64,000 nt of DNA from Fidelibacterota bacterium (GTDB lineage Bacteria > Fidelibacterota > UBA8477 > JABMPR01), in the NCBI GenBank assembly GCA_018673925.1, contig JABHBL010000039.1:1-64000 (forward strand), in the 5' to 3' direction. The number at the start of each line of letters is the position of its first letter. The first letter of the stretch is position 1. Under the pieces are notes generated by a model. It did no database searches and was not told where the DNA came from. It saw only the letters and a list, made by a program, of their open reading frames with translations. This document shows positions 25,911-35,179 of this stretch, piece after piece. A program made the translations under genes and the position numbers.

Positions 25911-27974
25911 ATGAATAAAGCCCTCATTCTTCTCATACTTTTTATATACTCATGTAAAACAGAGATTTCCAAGAGCGTCATTATAACCAGTCCAGATGAT
26001 AATATCCAGGTCGAGCTGAAACTGGATCAGGGCATGCCTCAATACACCATCCAGGTAGATGGAAAGAAATTAATCGAGCCCTCCGCGCTAGGCTATCGTT
26101 TCCGGAATCAACCAGATCTGGTAGGACCCTTCCAACTGATAAATTCCAATACTGAGATGATTGAAGAAGATTGGAATCCAGTCTGGGGACAGGAAAAGTC
26201 GATCCATTCCTCTAGTAAAAGAATCAAGCTTGAACTGAGGGAACAACTCTCTCCGCATCGGCAACTCAATCTATATTTTCGAGTCTTTAACGATGGCGTG
26301 GCCTTTCGCTATGAGATCCCTGCTCAAGTTGATCTTGATTCTCTCTTTATCGTAGAAGAATTGTCAGAGTTTAGATTTGCTAGGGATGGAAAATCGTGGT
26401 GGATAACAGGAAGTCATGCATTTGACTCCTATGAACAATTGCACAAGGTCTCTCGCTTAAGCAAAATTGATTCTGCGAACACACCTCTTACATATATCTC
26501 CGATGACGATCTTTACATCAGTATTCACGAAGCCAATCTTACAGATTACGCCGGGATGACTTTGAAAAGATCCAGTTCTGATTCATTAATTTTTCAGAGC
26601 AATCTCGTTCCCTGGCCAGATGGTGACCGAGTGAAAACCTCAGCCCCAATGCATTCACCCTGGCGAACCATCTGTATAGGAAGATCAGCAACTGATCTCC
26701 TAAAATCACGTATGATTTTGAATCTGAATGAACCAAATCAATTGTCAGATGTTTCGTGGATCAAGCCCATGAAATATGTGGGCATCTGGTGGGGTATGCA
26801 TATCAACAAATACACCTGGGTTCAAGGTGACCATCATGGCGCCACCACGGAGAATACCAAGCAGTACATAGATTTTGCATCAGAGCATGATATTCAAGGT
26901 GTTCTGGCAGAGGGTTGGAATAAGGGCTGGGAAGACTGGGGACAGGAAGGGGCACTCCAATTGACCGAAGCTTACGATGATTTTGATATAGTAGAAGTGC
27001 TTAGATATGCCAAGGAAAAGGATGTCACTTTTATTGGTCATCATGAAACCACTGCCAATGTCACTTCATATGAATACCAACTTGAATCTGCCTATTCCTA
27101 TTATGACAGTCTTGGTGTTTCAGCCATCAAGACTGGATATGTTGGGGCAATCAAGCCCAGTGGTCAATATCACTATGGACAATGGATGGTTGAACATTTT
27201 AGAAAGGTTATAAAATTGGCTGCCAGTCATAAAATTTCCCTGGATGTACATGAACCGGTGAAAGGAACCGGCATCGAGCGTACCTGGCCCAATATGATGA
27301 CTCGTGAAGGGGCACGAGGACAGGAGTGGAATGCCTGGAGCGAAGGTAACCCTCCTGACCATACCACCATTCTTCCATTTACTCGCCTGCTGGCGGGTCC
27401 CTTGGATTACACACCAGGGATATTTGATATCCAATTTGAACGCTACAAAACAGACTTTAAGGTCCACTCCACCTTGGCCAAGCAACTTGCTTTGATGGTG
27501 GTTCTATATAGTCCGCTTCAGATGGCTGCAGATCTACCCGAAAACTATGAAAACCAGCCGGCCTTCCAGTTTATTCAGGATCTTGAGGTTGACTGGGATG
27601 AAACACTTTATCTGGAAGGCGAAATCGGTAAGTATGTTACTATTTCCCGACGTCATGGAAGTGAATGGTTCCTGGGTGCCATCACCAATGAAGCTGCACG
27701 AGAAGTAGAAATTTCCATGTCCCAGATGATCCAGGAAGAGCAGATAGCGGAATGCTATGTGGATACTGAAGAGAGTCATTGGGATACCAACCCTTATCCA
27801 ATCTGGATAGGATCTTATCTAGTATCTCCGTCCGATACCCTTAAAGCAGGATTAGCCCGCGGTGGGGGAATGGCCATCAGGTTCAGACCACTTACTGAGG
27901 AGGAGATGGATCAGGAACTGGTTCCCATTTCACATCTGCGTCAGGACCAGGGGAGCAAAATAGAAAAAAATTAA
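25911..27974 (+). CDS. Glycoside hydrolase family 97 enzyme
   Basis: This 687-residue protein shows the three GH97 parts. The N-terminal beta-sandwich (about 25-260) has R-V-F-N-D-G-V-A-F-R-Y. The (beta/alpha)8 catalytic domain (about 280-560) has V-G-I-W-W-G-M-H, V-L-A-E-G-W-N-K-G-W and H-H-E-T-T-A-N. A C-terminal beta domain follows. D-V-H-E-P-V-K-G-T-G (Glu448) and M-T-R-E-G-A-R-G-Q-E-W match the glutamate-based calcium and catalytic site of inverting SusB-type alpha-glucosidases. At the position where retaining GH97 enzymes have an Asp nucleophile, this one reads K-T-G-Y-V. The short leader ending Y-S-C suggests a lipoprotein. It is followed by a GH20 enzyme 12 bases later, so the pair probably acts on exported or captured glycans. 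Confidence 0.9.
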   Translation: MNKALILLILFIYSCKTEISKSVIITSPDDNIQVELKLDQGMPQYTIQVDGKKLIEPSALGYRFRNQPDLVGPFQLINSNTEMIEEDWNPVWGQEKSIHSSSKRIKLELREQLSPHRQLNLYFRVFNDGVAFRYEIPAQVDLDSLFIVEELSEFRFARDGKSWWITGSHAFDSYEQLHKVSRLSKIDSANTPLTYISDDDLYISIHEANLTDYAGMTLKRSSSDSLIFQSNLVPWPDGDRVKTSAPMHSPWRTICIGRSATDLLKSRMILNLNEPNQLSDVSWIKPMKYVGIWWGMHINKYTWVQGDHHGATTENTKQYIDFASEHDIQGVLAEGWNKGWEDWGQEGALQLTEAYDDFDIVEVLRYAKEKDVTFIGHHETTANVTSYEYQLESAYSYYDSLGVSAIKTGYVGAIKPSGQYHYGQWMVEHFRKVIKLAASHKISLDVHEPVKGTGIERTWPNMMTREGARGQEWNAWSEGNPPDHTTILPFTRLLAGPLDYTPGIFDIQFERYKTDFKVHSTLAKQLALMVVLYSPLQMAADLPENYENQPAFQFIQDLEVDWDETLYLEGEIGKYVTISRRHGSEWFLGAITNEAAREVEISMSQMIQEEQIAECYVDTEESHWDTNPYPIWIGSYLVSPSDTLKAGLARGGGMAIRFRPLTEEEMDQELVPISHLRQDQGSKIEKN

Positions 27975-27986
27975 GAGGGGATTCAT

Positions 27987-30326
27987 GTGAAAATTGTTTC
28001 AAGAGGGATTATTGTTTTATTGCTAAGTATGCAGGTCTTTCTGGCCTGTTCAACCCCAAGAGCACCAAAAACTGAGGGTATGGATATGAATATTATACCG
28101 AAGCCACAAACCATGATGGTACAGGAAGGCGAGTATATTTTTTCTCAGAGCACTTCCGTTTGGATTTCTGAAGACATTGCCAGTAAAGAATTTTTCATGG
28201 ATTATTTAAGCTCCTTGATTCCAAATATGATCACAGGCACTCAGGGAAAAGCAGATATTAGTTTTGATCTCATCCAGGATGCCAATTTACCTGACGAAGG
28301 CTATCATTTTCAAGTGGACAGTCAGGAAATCAGAATCTTTGCACTCAATGATCCTGGCATATTCTATGGTATACAAACATTGCGTCAGCTCTTACCCCCT
28401 GCAGTTGAACAGGGTGTCAACACACTGGTTGGTCACAAGATTCAAGCCGTGAACATTGAAGATTACCCACGATTTGAGTGGCGCGGTATGCATCTAGATG
28501 TCTCACGTCATTTTTTCTCTCTGGAATTTGTAAAAAAATACATCGACATGATTGCCCTCCACAAAATGAATGTGTTTCACTGGCATCTCTCTGACGACAA
28601 TGGATGGCGACTTGAAATTAAGCGTTATCCCAAATTAACAGAAATATGTGCCTGGCGAGTGGATCGAGAGCATGAGGACTGGCGCAAATGGTCTCCCATA
28701 GAAGCAAATGAAAAAAGCACATATGGCGGTTTCTACACTCAGGATGAGATTAGGGAAGTTATAGACTATGCAGCCTCCAGACAGATAACCGTTATTCCAG
28801 AGATTGAGATGCCTGGACATTCCTCTGAGATATTTGCAGCTTATCCTGAACTGTCATGCAGGGCTGAAACACTTCCGGTTCGTCCAGGGAGTTATTGGCC
28901 CAATGAAGATATTTTCTGTGCAGGTAATGATTCTGTATTCGTTTTCCTGGAAAATATACTTGATGAGGTAGTTGAATTATTTCCGGCCAAATACATCCAC
29001 ATTGGGGGGGACGAAGCCCGTAAAACATATTGGAAAACCTGTGAGAAGTGCCAGAATCGGATCAAAACTGAAGGGCTGACCAATGAGCATGAATTGCAAA
29101 GTTGGTTTATCCAGAAAATGGAAAAGTATATCATCTCCAAAGGTAAAAAGCTTATTGGGTGGGATGAAATACTGGAAGGTGGTCTGGCCCAGGAGGCAAC
29201 TGTTATGTCATGGAGAGGAGTTGCTGGTGGTGTAGCTGCAGCCAAGGCAGGTCATGATGTCATCATGACACCAACTTCACATGTTTACTTTGATTATTAT
29301 CAAGGTGATCCCAAAACCGAGCCGCAGGCTATCGGCGGCTACACTCCCCTCAAAAAAGTATACAGCTACGAACCTATCCCAGAAGAACTAGACGCTAATG
29401 AGGAGAAATATGTCCTGGGTTCACAGGCTAATTTGTGGACAGAGTTCATTAAGACCACCTCCCATGCTGAATACATGGTTTTGCCCAGAATGACTGCTTT
29501 ATCCGAGGTGTTGTGGTCTTCAAAAGATCAGCGGGATTGGCCAGACTTCCAGAAACGTCTTCAGGCTTTATTGCCCAGATTTGAGTCCCTGGAATGGAAC
29601 TACAGTCCAGGAACCTTTTTGGTAGACATTGTGCCCGCACGTCCATTGAAAACGGATGAACTAGTAGTTGAATTGATCTCAGAACAAGCTGATTTCGATA
29701 TTCGCTATACTCTTGATGGTACAGATCCGGATGTTAGTTCTGGTCTTTATCAAGAGAAGTTGCTTCTGAGACAAGATGCAAAAATTCGAGCAGGTATTTT
29801 TGATGGTCCTAAGAGTATAGGTCGTATTGCTGAAAGAGATTTCTCTTTTCACAAAGCTCTGGGAAGCACCATTGCTTATAAGTTGAAATATCATGTGCGT
29901 TATACCGGAGGTGGTGAACAGGGCTTGATAGACGGAATTCTGGGTTCTGATAACTCAAAAGACGGCACTTGGCAGGGTTTTGAGGGAAATGATTTAGAGC
30001 TAATACTTGACCTGGGTGAGAGCCAGGAGATATTTCGGACGGAAATAAATTTTCTGCAATCAACCAAAGCGTGGATTTTTATGCCTGAGTATCTGGAGGT
30101 GAGTTTCTCATCTGATGGAGAAACGTGGAGAGTTATTCAGCGAGTGGATAATGAGGTTTCTGAGAAGATTGAGGATGTTACTATTAATCGCTTAACTGCT
30201 GATTTTCCAACAGAGGCGACCCGCTTTATCAAGATTGTGGCCAAAAATAGAGGTGTCTGTCCAGATTGGCATCCAGGAGCAGGTGAAAAATCCTGGATAT
30301 TCTGTGATGAGGTTGTCGTTCGATAA
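27987..30326 (+). CDS. Beta-N-acetylhexosaminidase, GH20, lipoprotein
   Basis: This 779-residue protein has a lipoprotein signal with lipobox F-L-A-C, an N-terminal GH20b domain (about 30-160) and a GH20 barrel (about 165-510). The barrel has W-H-L-S-D-D-N-G-W-R and the catalytic pair Asp342-Glu343 in H-I-G-G-D-E-A. In this family the Asp positions the substrate N-acetyl group, which attacks the anomeric carbon, and the Glu is the acid. A chitobiase C-terminal beta domain (R-Y-T-L-D-G-T-D-P) and an F5/8-type-C-like carbohydrate-binding domain end the protein. It removes terminal GlcNAc or GalNAc from chitin fragments, glycoproteins or muropeptides. The start is GTG, with GAGGGG eight bases upstream. 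Confidence 0.95.
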   Translation: MKIVSRGIIVLLLSMQVFLACSTPRAPKTEGMDMNIIPKPQTMMVQEGEYIFSQSTSVWISEDIASKEFFMDYLSSLIPNMITGTQGKADISFDLIQDANLPDEGYHFQVDSQEIRIFALNDPGIFYGIQTLRQLLPPAVEQGVNTLVGHKIQAVNIEDYPRFEWRGMHLDVSRHFFSLEFVKKYIDMIALHKMNVFHWHLSDDNGWRLEIKRYPKLTEICAWRVDREHEDWRKWSPIEANEKSTYGGFYTQDEIREVIDYAASRQITVIPEIEMPGHSSEIFAAYPELSCRAETLPVRPGSYWPNEDIFCAGNDSVFVFLENILDEVVELFPAKYIHIGGDEARKTYWKTCEKCQNRIKTEGLTNEHELQSWFIQKMEKYIISKGKKLIGWDEILEGGLAQEATVMSWRGVAGGVAAAKAGHDVIMTPTSHVYFDYYQGDPKTEPQAIGGYTPLKKVYSYEPIPEELDANEEKYVLGSQANLWTEFIKTTSHAEYMVLPRMTALSEVLWSSKDQRDWPDFQKRLQALLPRFESLEWNYSPGTFLVDIVPARPLKTDELVVELISEQADFDIRYTLDGTDPDVSSGLYQEKLLLRQDAKIRAGIFDGPKSIGRIAERDFSFHKALGSTIAYKLKYHVRYTGGGEQGLIDGILGSDNSKDGTWQGFEGNDLELILDLGESQEIFRTEINFLQSTKAWIFMPEYLEVSFSSDGETWRVIQRVDNEVSEKIEDVTINRLTADFPTEATRFIKIVAKNRGVCPDWHPGAGEKSWIFCDEVVVR

Positions 30327-30357
30327 TAGATATGAACGAACGAATATGTAAAGCTTA

Positions 30358-30576
30358 TTATTGCTTAGGCTTGTACTGAAAAATCTCTTCTAAGGGAACT
30401 TGAAACACATCGGCGATCTTAAAAGCAAGCTCAAGTGTGGGAGAATATTTTCGGGATTCAATTGCTATAATTGTCTGTCTGGTTACCCCAATATTTTTGG
30501 CAAGCTCCTGCTGGGTCATTTCATCATGATTAAATCTTAGCTTCCTCATATTGTTCTGAATATTGCAGAGTTGCAT
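30358..30576 (-). CDS. XRE-family helix-turn-helix regulator (second cassette)
   Basis: This 72-residue Cro/CI-type regulator has M-T-Q-Q-E-L-A-K-N-I-G-V and T-R-Q-T-I-I-A-I-E-S-R-K-Y-S-P-T. It is homologous to the regulator at 23768 and even closer to the YozG-like consensus. Its ATG overlaps the stop of the upstream membrane gene (TAATG), with GAGGTG upstream. Longer in-frame starts would run back into the membrane-protein reading frame and are not credible. Confidence 0.9.
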   Translation of the reverse strand: MQLCNIQNNMRKLRFNHDEMTQQELAKNIGVTRQTIIAIESRKYSPTLELAFKIADVFQVPLEEIFQYKPKQ

Positions 30577-31004
30577 TACACACCTCGTTGGTAGTAGATA
30601 AGCTGAGTTACAAATCCTACAATTTCTGAAACGACAAAGAAGACAATAAACACATTCATCAGCATAAGGGCAGATGGATTGAGATAGAAGCTCATACAAG
30701 CTATCCACACCCCTGAAATAAGAACGTAATGCGAAATGCTGGTCGCTTTTAACCTGATGAGCGTTTCCCGTTCATCTCCACCATCTTTTACTTCGTCACG
30801 ATAAATGATAGCCATGATGCTCTGAATGACAATCTGAGCAAATATGGTGACCGTTATTACCCCAATGAATACGATGATAAGACTTGTTTCAGGTATCTCT
30901 GGATTTTCGATAACTCCCAGGACTCTACTGAAATAGTAGATGAACATAATGGATGTTATGATTAGAGATGCCCAAATACTTTTTTCCTGATATGATAAAT
31001 GCAT
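30576..31004 (-). CDS. 4-TM membrane protein paired with XRE regulator (second cassette)
   Basis: This 142-residue protein has four hydrophobic segments (about 10-26, 40-62, 88-105 and 113-132). Between the second and third is a charged loop, R-D-E-V-K-D-G-G-D-E-R-E. That loop occurs in many regulator-linked membrane proteins of the DUF2178 kind. It is the same arrangement as 23949-24365, and both gene pairs lie within 7 kb of each other, flanking the glycosidase region. A sequence like the GTTAG-N6-CTAAC operators is not obvious upstream here. The 171 bases beyond the start (31005-31175) hold no other gene. Confidence 0.77.
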   Translation of the reverse strand: MHLSYQEKSIWASLIITSIMFIYYFSRVLGVIENPEIPETSLIIVFIGVITVTIFAQIVIQSIMAIIYRDEVKDGGDERETLIRLKATSISHYVLISGVWIACMSFYLNPSALMLMNVFIVFFVVSEIVGFVTQLIYYQRGV

Positions 31005-31175
31005 GTTAATGAATCTTTACAAGATGTTAATAAAAACATACATAAGGTAAAAGATATATAACATCATACAATAGCTAATTGCTGGATCACATTTTGAGGG
31101 ATAGCAAGTAACTACAATATTTCCGATCGGAGATGCTTAAACTGAATGAAGTTAAATGTCAGCGGTTCTGGAACT

Positions 31176-32255
31176 TCATTTTTGGGTGTATTGTTTTACT
31201 GGTTCTGCCCCTAATAGAATGCGGAGACCTGCCTGAGCTAACGCTTCCATCTCGTTTTCCCCTGCTTCGATGTAAATTTCTGCTATGGCCTGGACACGCT
31301 GGGAAATTGAGGTGCATAGCAATTGCGAATTCGCCATACCACCAGTGAGTAGAATACCATCCATCTCAAATTTGAGCACAGAAGCCATAGCGGCAATCTC
31401 TTTGCAAATCTGATATACCATAGCTTGAAAGATGAGATCAGCCTCAGAGTCACCACTCTTAATTTTTTCTTCAACCTGCTGGAGGTCAGCTGTACCTAGA
31501 TATCCCTTCAAACCGCTTTCCTTCGAGAGTAAGCCCTCAATCGAAGCGCGGTCATGATTTTCCTCAAACACCAGGTCAAGAATACCAGATGTGGGAAGAG
31601 CGCCTGCTCGCTCGGGGCTAAATGGACCCATGCCCAATAGGGCATCATTGACATCAATCATTTGTCCATTGTGTAGTGCAGCCACGGAGATCCCGCCACC
31701 CATGTGACAGACAACCCAGGAACTATCTACAAAATCCTTGCTCAGACGTATGCAAAGTTTTCTCAGACTGGACTTGATGTTCAGAGCATGGCTACGAGAT
31801 TTCCGCTCTATTCCAGGCACTCCGGATATCCTGGCGATTGGCTCAAATTCATCTGAAGTGATAGGATCTGATATATAGACCGGTATATCATACTTTTTAC
31901 CTATCCTCTCGCCAATCAGGGCTGCCAGGTTGCTGGCATGTTGGGAATATTTCTGTGTTCTGAGATCATCGAGCATAAGATCATTGACCTGATAGCACCC
32001 ACCACTTAAGGGACGTAAAGGGGCACCTCTGGCCATAATAATATGAGGGTCAATATCCGCTGAAGCCACAAAACGCTCGACATCATCAAAACGAGTGTCC
32101 ATTTGCTCCAAAATGCTTGCATCCAAACCTGAATGAACCATGAGTGTTTCATCTACAACTGTTAATTGCTCAATTTCTATATCATAACTGTAGATGGCCA
32201 GTTTAGTGGATGTGGAGCCAGGATTGATGATCAATATGTGACCATGGTTAATCAT
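31176..32255 (-). CDS. buk: Butyrate kinase
   Basis: This 359-residue member of the acetokinase (ASKHA) family has the N-terminal phosphate site I-L-I-I-N-P-G-S-T-S-T-K. It also has H-M-G-G-G-I-S-V-A-A near residue 190 and F-S-P-E-R-A-G-A-L-P near residue 235, which mark butyrate rather than acetate kinases. The enzyme interconverts butyrate plus ATP with butyryl-phosphate. Branched-chain acyl kinases of amino-acid fermentation share the fold and cannot be excluded. No phosphate butyryltransferase gene is adjacent, which is unusual because the two are normally an operon. Length is normal for the family. Confidence 0.92.
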   Translation of the reverse strand: MINHGHILIINPGSTSTKLAIYSYDIEIEQLTVVDETLMVHSGLDASILEQMDTRFDDVERFVASADIDPHIIMARGAPLRPLSGGCYQVNDLMLDDLRTQKYSQHASNLAALIGERIGKKYDIPVYISDPITSDEFEPIARISGVPGIERKSRSHALNIKSSLRKLCIRLSKDFVDSSWVVCHMGGGISVAALHNGQMIDVNDALLGMGPFSPERAGALPTSGILDLVFEENHDRASIEGLLSKESGLKGYLGTADLQQVEEKIKSGDSEADLIFQAMVYQICKEIAAMASVLKFEMDGILLTGGMANSQLLCTSISQRVQAIAEIYIEAGENEMEALAQAGLRILLGAEPVKQYTQK

Positions 32256-32394
32256 ATGCGTACTTTCTTATCATTCGCACGAAATTAAGTATGTGAACTC
32301 ACAATACACGGAATTCTTAACCAGGAAATTAAGTTTTAATCCTGTGAATTTTGATATGAGTATGACCTCCTATGGAAGCTCACTATATTGAGGA

Positions 32395-32778
32395 ATGGAA
32401 GCCTCACAAAAGACACCGATACGGTTGATGCCCCTAATGCATTTATATGGGGCTTTGATATTGTCGATCATCACAGCAATCGTATCGTTTCGATCTACAG
32501 AACTTGATCAAAAATCATTGTTCACCTTCGTCGCCTATTATTTTATCATGGGGTTGATGACCTTCATGTTCAGATTGAGAGTGAAACTCACCGATTCCAG
32601 AACGAAACAACTTCTTCAATTCAGTTTCTTTTTGTTGGGTTTTGTGCTGATGCTCACTGGTGTACTTGGTATGTTGTCAGCAAATTTTAATATGGCTATC
32701 GTCTTTCTATTAGTGCTATTTTCACCAGGCCTGGCAACTTTAAGAGCTGGTCTACATTTCAATAAACCTGGAGAATAA
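32395..32778 (+). CDS. Small 4-TM membrane protein of unknown function
   Basis: This 127-residue protein has four hydrophobic segments (about 15-33, 44-60, 73-95 and 99-115) and nothing recognisable as a motif. Its stop codon is immediately followed by the ATG of the lipoprotein hydrolase, so the two form an operon. The spacing between a GAGG and this ATG is short, and starts a few codons downstream are possible. Confidence 0.62.
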   Translation: MEASQKTPIRLMPLMHLYGALILSIITAIVSFRSTELDQKSLFTFVAYYFIMGLMTFMFRLRVKLTDSRTKQLLQFSFFLLGFVLMLTGVLGMLSANFNMAIVFLLVLFSPGLATLRAGLHFNKPGE

Positions 32779-33606
32779 ATGTCCCTTCAAACAACGCTTT
32801 ACCGAATTTCAATTACATTTTTTATCCTGCTTATACTCGTAGCCTGTGGCGGAAGTGTTCCCAGTGGTTCGGAGAGCCTCAAGGCTTCACAAAGTATTAA
32901 TGGTGATTTTGTAAGCTTTGACATCCATGTTTTTGGTGAGGGGACTGAAATTACGACAGCCGGGCAGCACCTCATGGAACAGCCATTGGGAGTCATCGAA
33001 TTACGAGATGGTGAGCATGGTAACGATAGTGTATTGGTCATGGCAGTCCACGGGTATGACTCCAGGGGTTATGAGTGGATTACCGGTTTAAAAAATATGG
33101 CTACCCATTATGGTTCGGTTTTCTTCTTTAGATATGATTGGGAACAATGTCCAGACCAGATAGCCGCCAATCTTGCCTCTGAAATAAAAAAGATAGAGAA
33201 GAGTGGCAAATACAAGAAACTCATCATTTTTGGTCACTCCTACGGAGGTATGGTTGTGACCTATGCGGCCTCGGGACTGGGGAAGCTAGATGCCGATATT
33301 CATGTAATTGCAGCGCCATTGAGTGGTTTCCCCAAGCTTCTAGACGAGTGTGATAAATTGAGCTACGATAGTGGAGACAAGCTGAAATACCCCGAGTGGA
33401 GCAATTCGGTTCGTCTTATTCAGCATAAAACCGTCCATGCACAAGACGGAGCATTCAGAGAATTGGCCAGTGATCCTCAAGAAGTGGATTTGCCCTTCTA
33501 CCAATCCCATGAATTACCACCGACCATGGATGGACACCGACTCGGGCACAATTGGTCGGTCACCTGGGTCCTTGACCAGCATGTGGGGAAACCCCACCGT
33601 CTCTAA
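32779..33606 (+). CDS. Alpha/beta-hydrolase lipoprotein
   Basis: This 275-residue protein has a lipoprotein signal (lipobox L-V-A-C near residue 23) and an alpha/beta-hydrolase core. The core has an A-V-H-G-Y-D oxyanion region near residue 90 and nucleophile Ser154 in G-H-S-Y-G-G. A late His, in D-G-H-R or L-G-H-N, could complete the triad. It probably acts as an esterase or lipase at the inner or outer membrane. The substrate is unknown. It directly follows the four-segment membrane protein gene without a gap. Confidence 0.8.
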   Translation: MSLQTTLYRISITFFILLILVACGGSVPSGSESLKASQSINGDFVSFDIHVFGEGTEITTAGQHLMEQPLGVIELRDGEHGNDSVLVMAVHGYDSRGYEWITGLKNMATHYGSVFFFRYDWEQCPDQIAANLASEIKKIEKSGKYKKLIIFGHSYGGMVVTYAASGLGKLDADIHVIAAPLSGFPKLLDECDKLSYDSGDKLKYPEWSNSVRLIQHKTVHAQDGAFRELASDPQEVDLPFYQSHELPPTMDGHRLGHNWSVTWVLDQHVGKPHRL

Positions 33607-33721
33607 TCCTTACCCGCTTGTAGTGCAATCAGTACTTGCGGAAAATCCTACAGAGCATATTTTTAGCCCGACGTAATCAATCATTGAATGAGTTTGGCTT
33701 TAAGCTGGTAGGAGGCTCGCC

Positions 33722-34255
33722 GTGAATAAAAAAATCTTAATCTCTCTGCTCCTTGTTGTTGGATTCATAATGCCAGCTCTGTCGCAAACACCTGATGTAT
33801 ATTGGGGTTTGGACTGGTCCATGTCCGAGTCTCAAATAGATTCTGCTCTCCAGGATATATTCAAAGATAAAAAGTTAGCCACAAAAACGAACTATACTGA
33901 CAATCGCCAACTGTCTGGCTATTCATATCGTATTGGAGAGAAGGGGATTGCAAAAATCTATGTCTGGTTCAACATCAAAGCCGATGTAAAAGTCTCTATC
34001 CACTCCATCGAAGTGCTTTATAATTTTGATTATCCATATGATGCCAAGCGTTTTAAGCAGGCCTACTTTGAAAAATATGGGCACGTTTTTGAAGAAAATG
34101 CAGTCCCATACCAAACGGCCGAGGGAACGTCTGTCGTGCTGAGGAGTGTGAAAGAACCTACCCCTGGAGTATTGGGTCAGACCGTATTTCAGGTCAGTAT
34201 GTTAAGTCCCAACCCCTTTGAGATGACAGAAGAAAATATGGATTTTCTTTTCTGA
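33722..34255 (+). CDS. Secreted hypothetical protein
   Basis: This 177-residue protein has a clear signal peptide ending A-L-S-Q and a mature domain with a W-G-L-D-W-S-M-S-E-S start and a Y-x-F-x-Y-P-Y-D motif in its middle. I do not recognise the family. The GTG start is well supported by GGAGG six bases upstream. A weak terminator-like hairpin follows. Confidence 0.75.
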   Translation: MNKKILISLLLVVGFIMPALSQTPDVYWGLDWSMSESQIDSALQDIFKDKKLATKTNYTDNRQLSGYSYRIGEKGIAKIYVWFNIKADVKVSIHSIEVLYNFDYPYDAKRFKQAYFEKYGHVFEENAVPYQTAEGTSVVLRSVKEPTPGVLGQTVFQVSMLSPNPFEMTEENMDFLF

Positions 34256-34321
34256 TACACTCTTCAGGATTCATGATTTAATCCTCAACAGTTTTACATT
34301 CACGACAGGGCAGAATTCCAC

Positions 34322-34344
34322 CCACCATAGTGGTGGTTCTTTAT
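34322..34344 (+). terminator. Probable short terminator
   Basis: CCACCA (34322-34327), a TAG loop, TGGTGG (34331-34336) and then TTCTTTATT. The stem is only six pairs but GC-rich. A second hairpin, AGGATT/AATCCT, lies just upstream at 34266-34285. Confidence 0.5.
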
Positions 34345-34430
34345 TCCCTTAGCTAAAATTTAACATCGGCATATTTTTTGCCCCTCAGCCTTTTAGGAAA
34401 GACGTCAAAGTGAGGGAAGCGAAGTAGGCG

Positions 34431-35051
34431 ATGTTAGCACAATACAGTCAATTTTTAGGATCAATCATTCTGGTTGTATCTGCTATCGTGGGAGGGATAC
34501 TTATTCTTGCCCCCGGTTCTATACGTTTGCAACGCCCTGAGTGTGGTTGGGAGGGGTGGACCTTTAATATTTTAAATCTCTTATTTTTCCTGGTATTGAT
34601 ACCCCTGTGCGGAGCCACAATGCTCCTGGACATTCATGTCCCCATATTTATTTGCATCAAAATGCAATTTACACCACTAAACATTATTCTTGAATCACTG
34701 GGATTGATTCTTTTTCTGCTTGGAAGCATACTACTGCTTTGGAGTCGACTTTCCCTCCGCCGAAGTTTTCGTCTGGCAGGTGTGAAACCAAGTCAGACGG
34801 ATTACCTCACCTTACATGGTCCCTACAAAATCATTAGACATCCTATGTATTTATCAGCTCTCCTGGTTCTCCTTGGTCTGACTTTTATTCTATCATCCAT
34901 CTTAATGGTGATCATGTTTATAATGATGCTCTGGCTAATCAAGAGACTTATTCCCCGGGAAGAGATCCAACTGGATCAAGCCTATCCCATTGCCTATTCT
35001 GAATATTGTCGAAGAGTGCCAGGATCCATGTTTCCATCAAAGCATGAATAG
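34431..35051 (+). CDS. Isoprenylcysteine carboxyl methyltransferase (ICMT)-family membrane protein
   Basis: This 206-residue membrane protein has about five hydrophobic segments. Near residue 135 it carries G-P-Y-K-I-I-R-H-P-M-Y, the S-adenosylmethionine-binding signature of the ICMT/PEMT-like family. A C-terminal E-x-x-L-x-x-x-Y segment ends Y-C-R-R-V-P. Bacterial members methylate unknown substrates, often lipids or quinone-related molecules. The start is plausible, but the upstream ribosome-binding site is unremarkable. No linked genes. Confidence 0.82.
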   Translation: MLAQYSQFLGSIILVVSAIVGGILILAPGSIRLQRPECGWEGWTFNILNLLFFLVLIPLCGATMLLDIHVPIFICIKMQFTPLNIILESLGLILFLLGSILLLWSRLSLRRSFRLAGVKPSQTDYLTLHGPYKIIRHPMYLSALLVLLGLTFILSSILMVIMFIMMLWLIKRLIPREEIQLDQAYPIAYSEYCRRVPGSMFPSKHE

Positions 35052-35179
35052 CTGATTCATTATCTCAGACTATTTGCTCATTTTCTGACAAATAACGATT
35101 TACTTCGTGCATTTATCGTGGATTCATGTTTATTTGAATTCAGTCCAAAAAATCACTCACCTGAATCATAGGAGTTGAA

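Noticed and set aside
30577-30708. Longer N-terminus for the second XRE regulator
   Set aside because: It would overlap the membrane-protein gene in another frame; the TAATG junction with a good ribosome-binding site is the natural start.
31005-31100. Copies of the GTTAG-N6-CTAAC site upstream of the second XRE cassette
   Set aside because: Only weak GTTA/TTAC-like half sites are visible; not convincing by eye.
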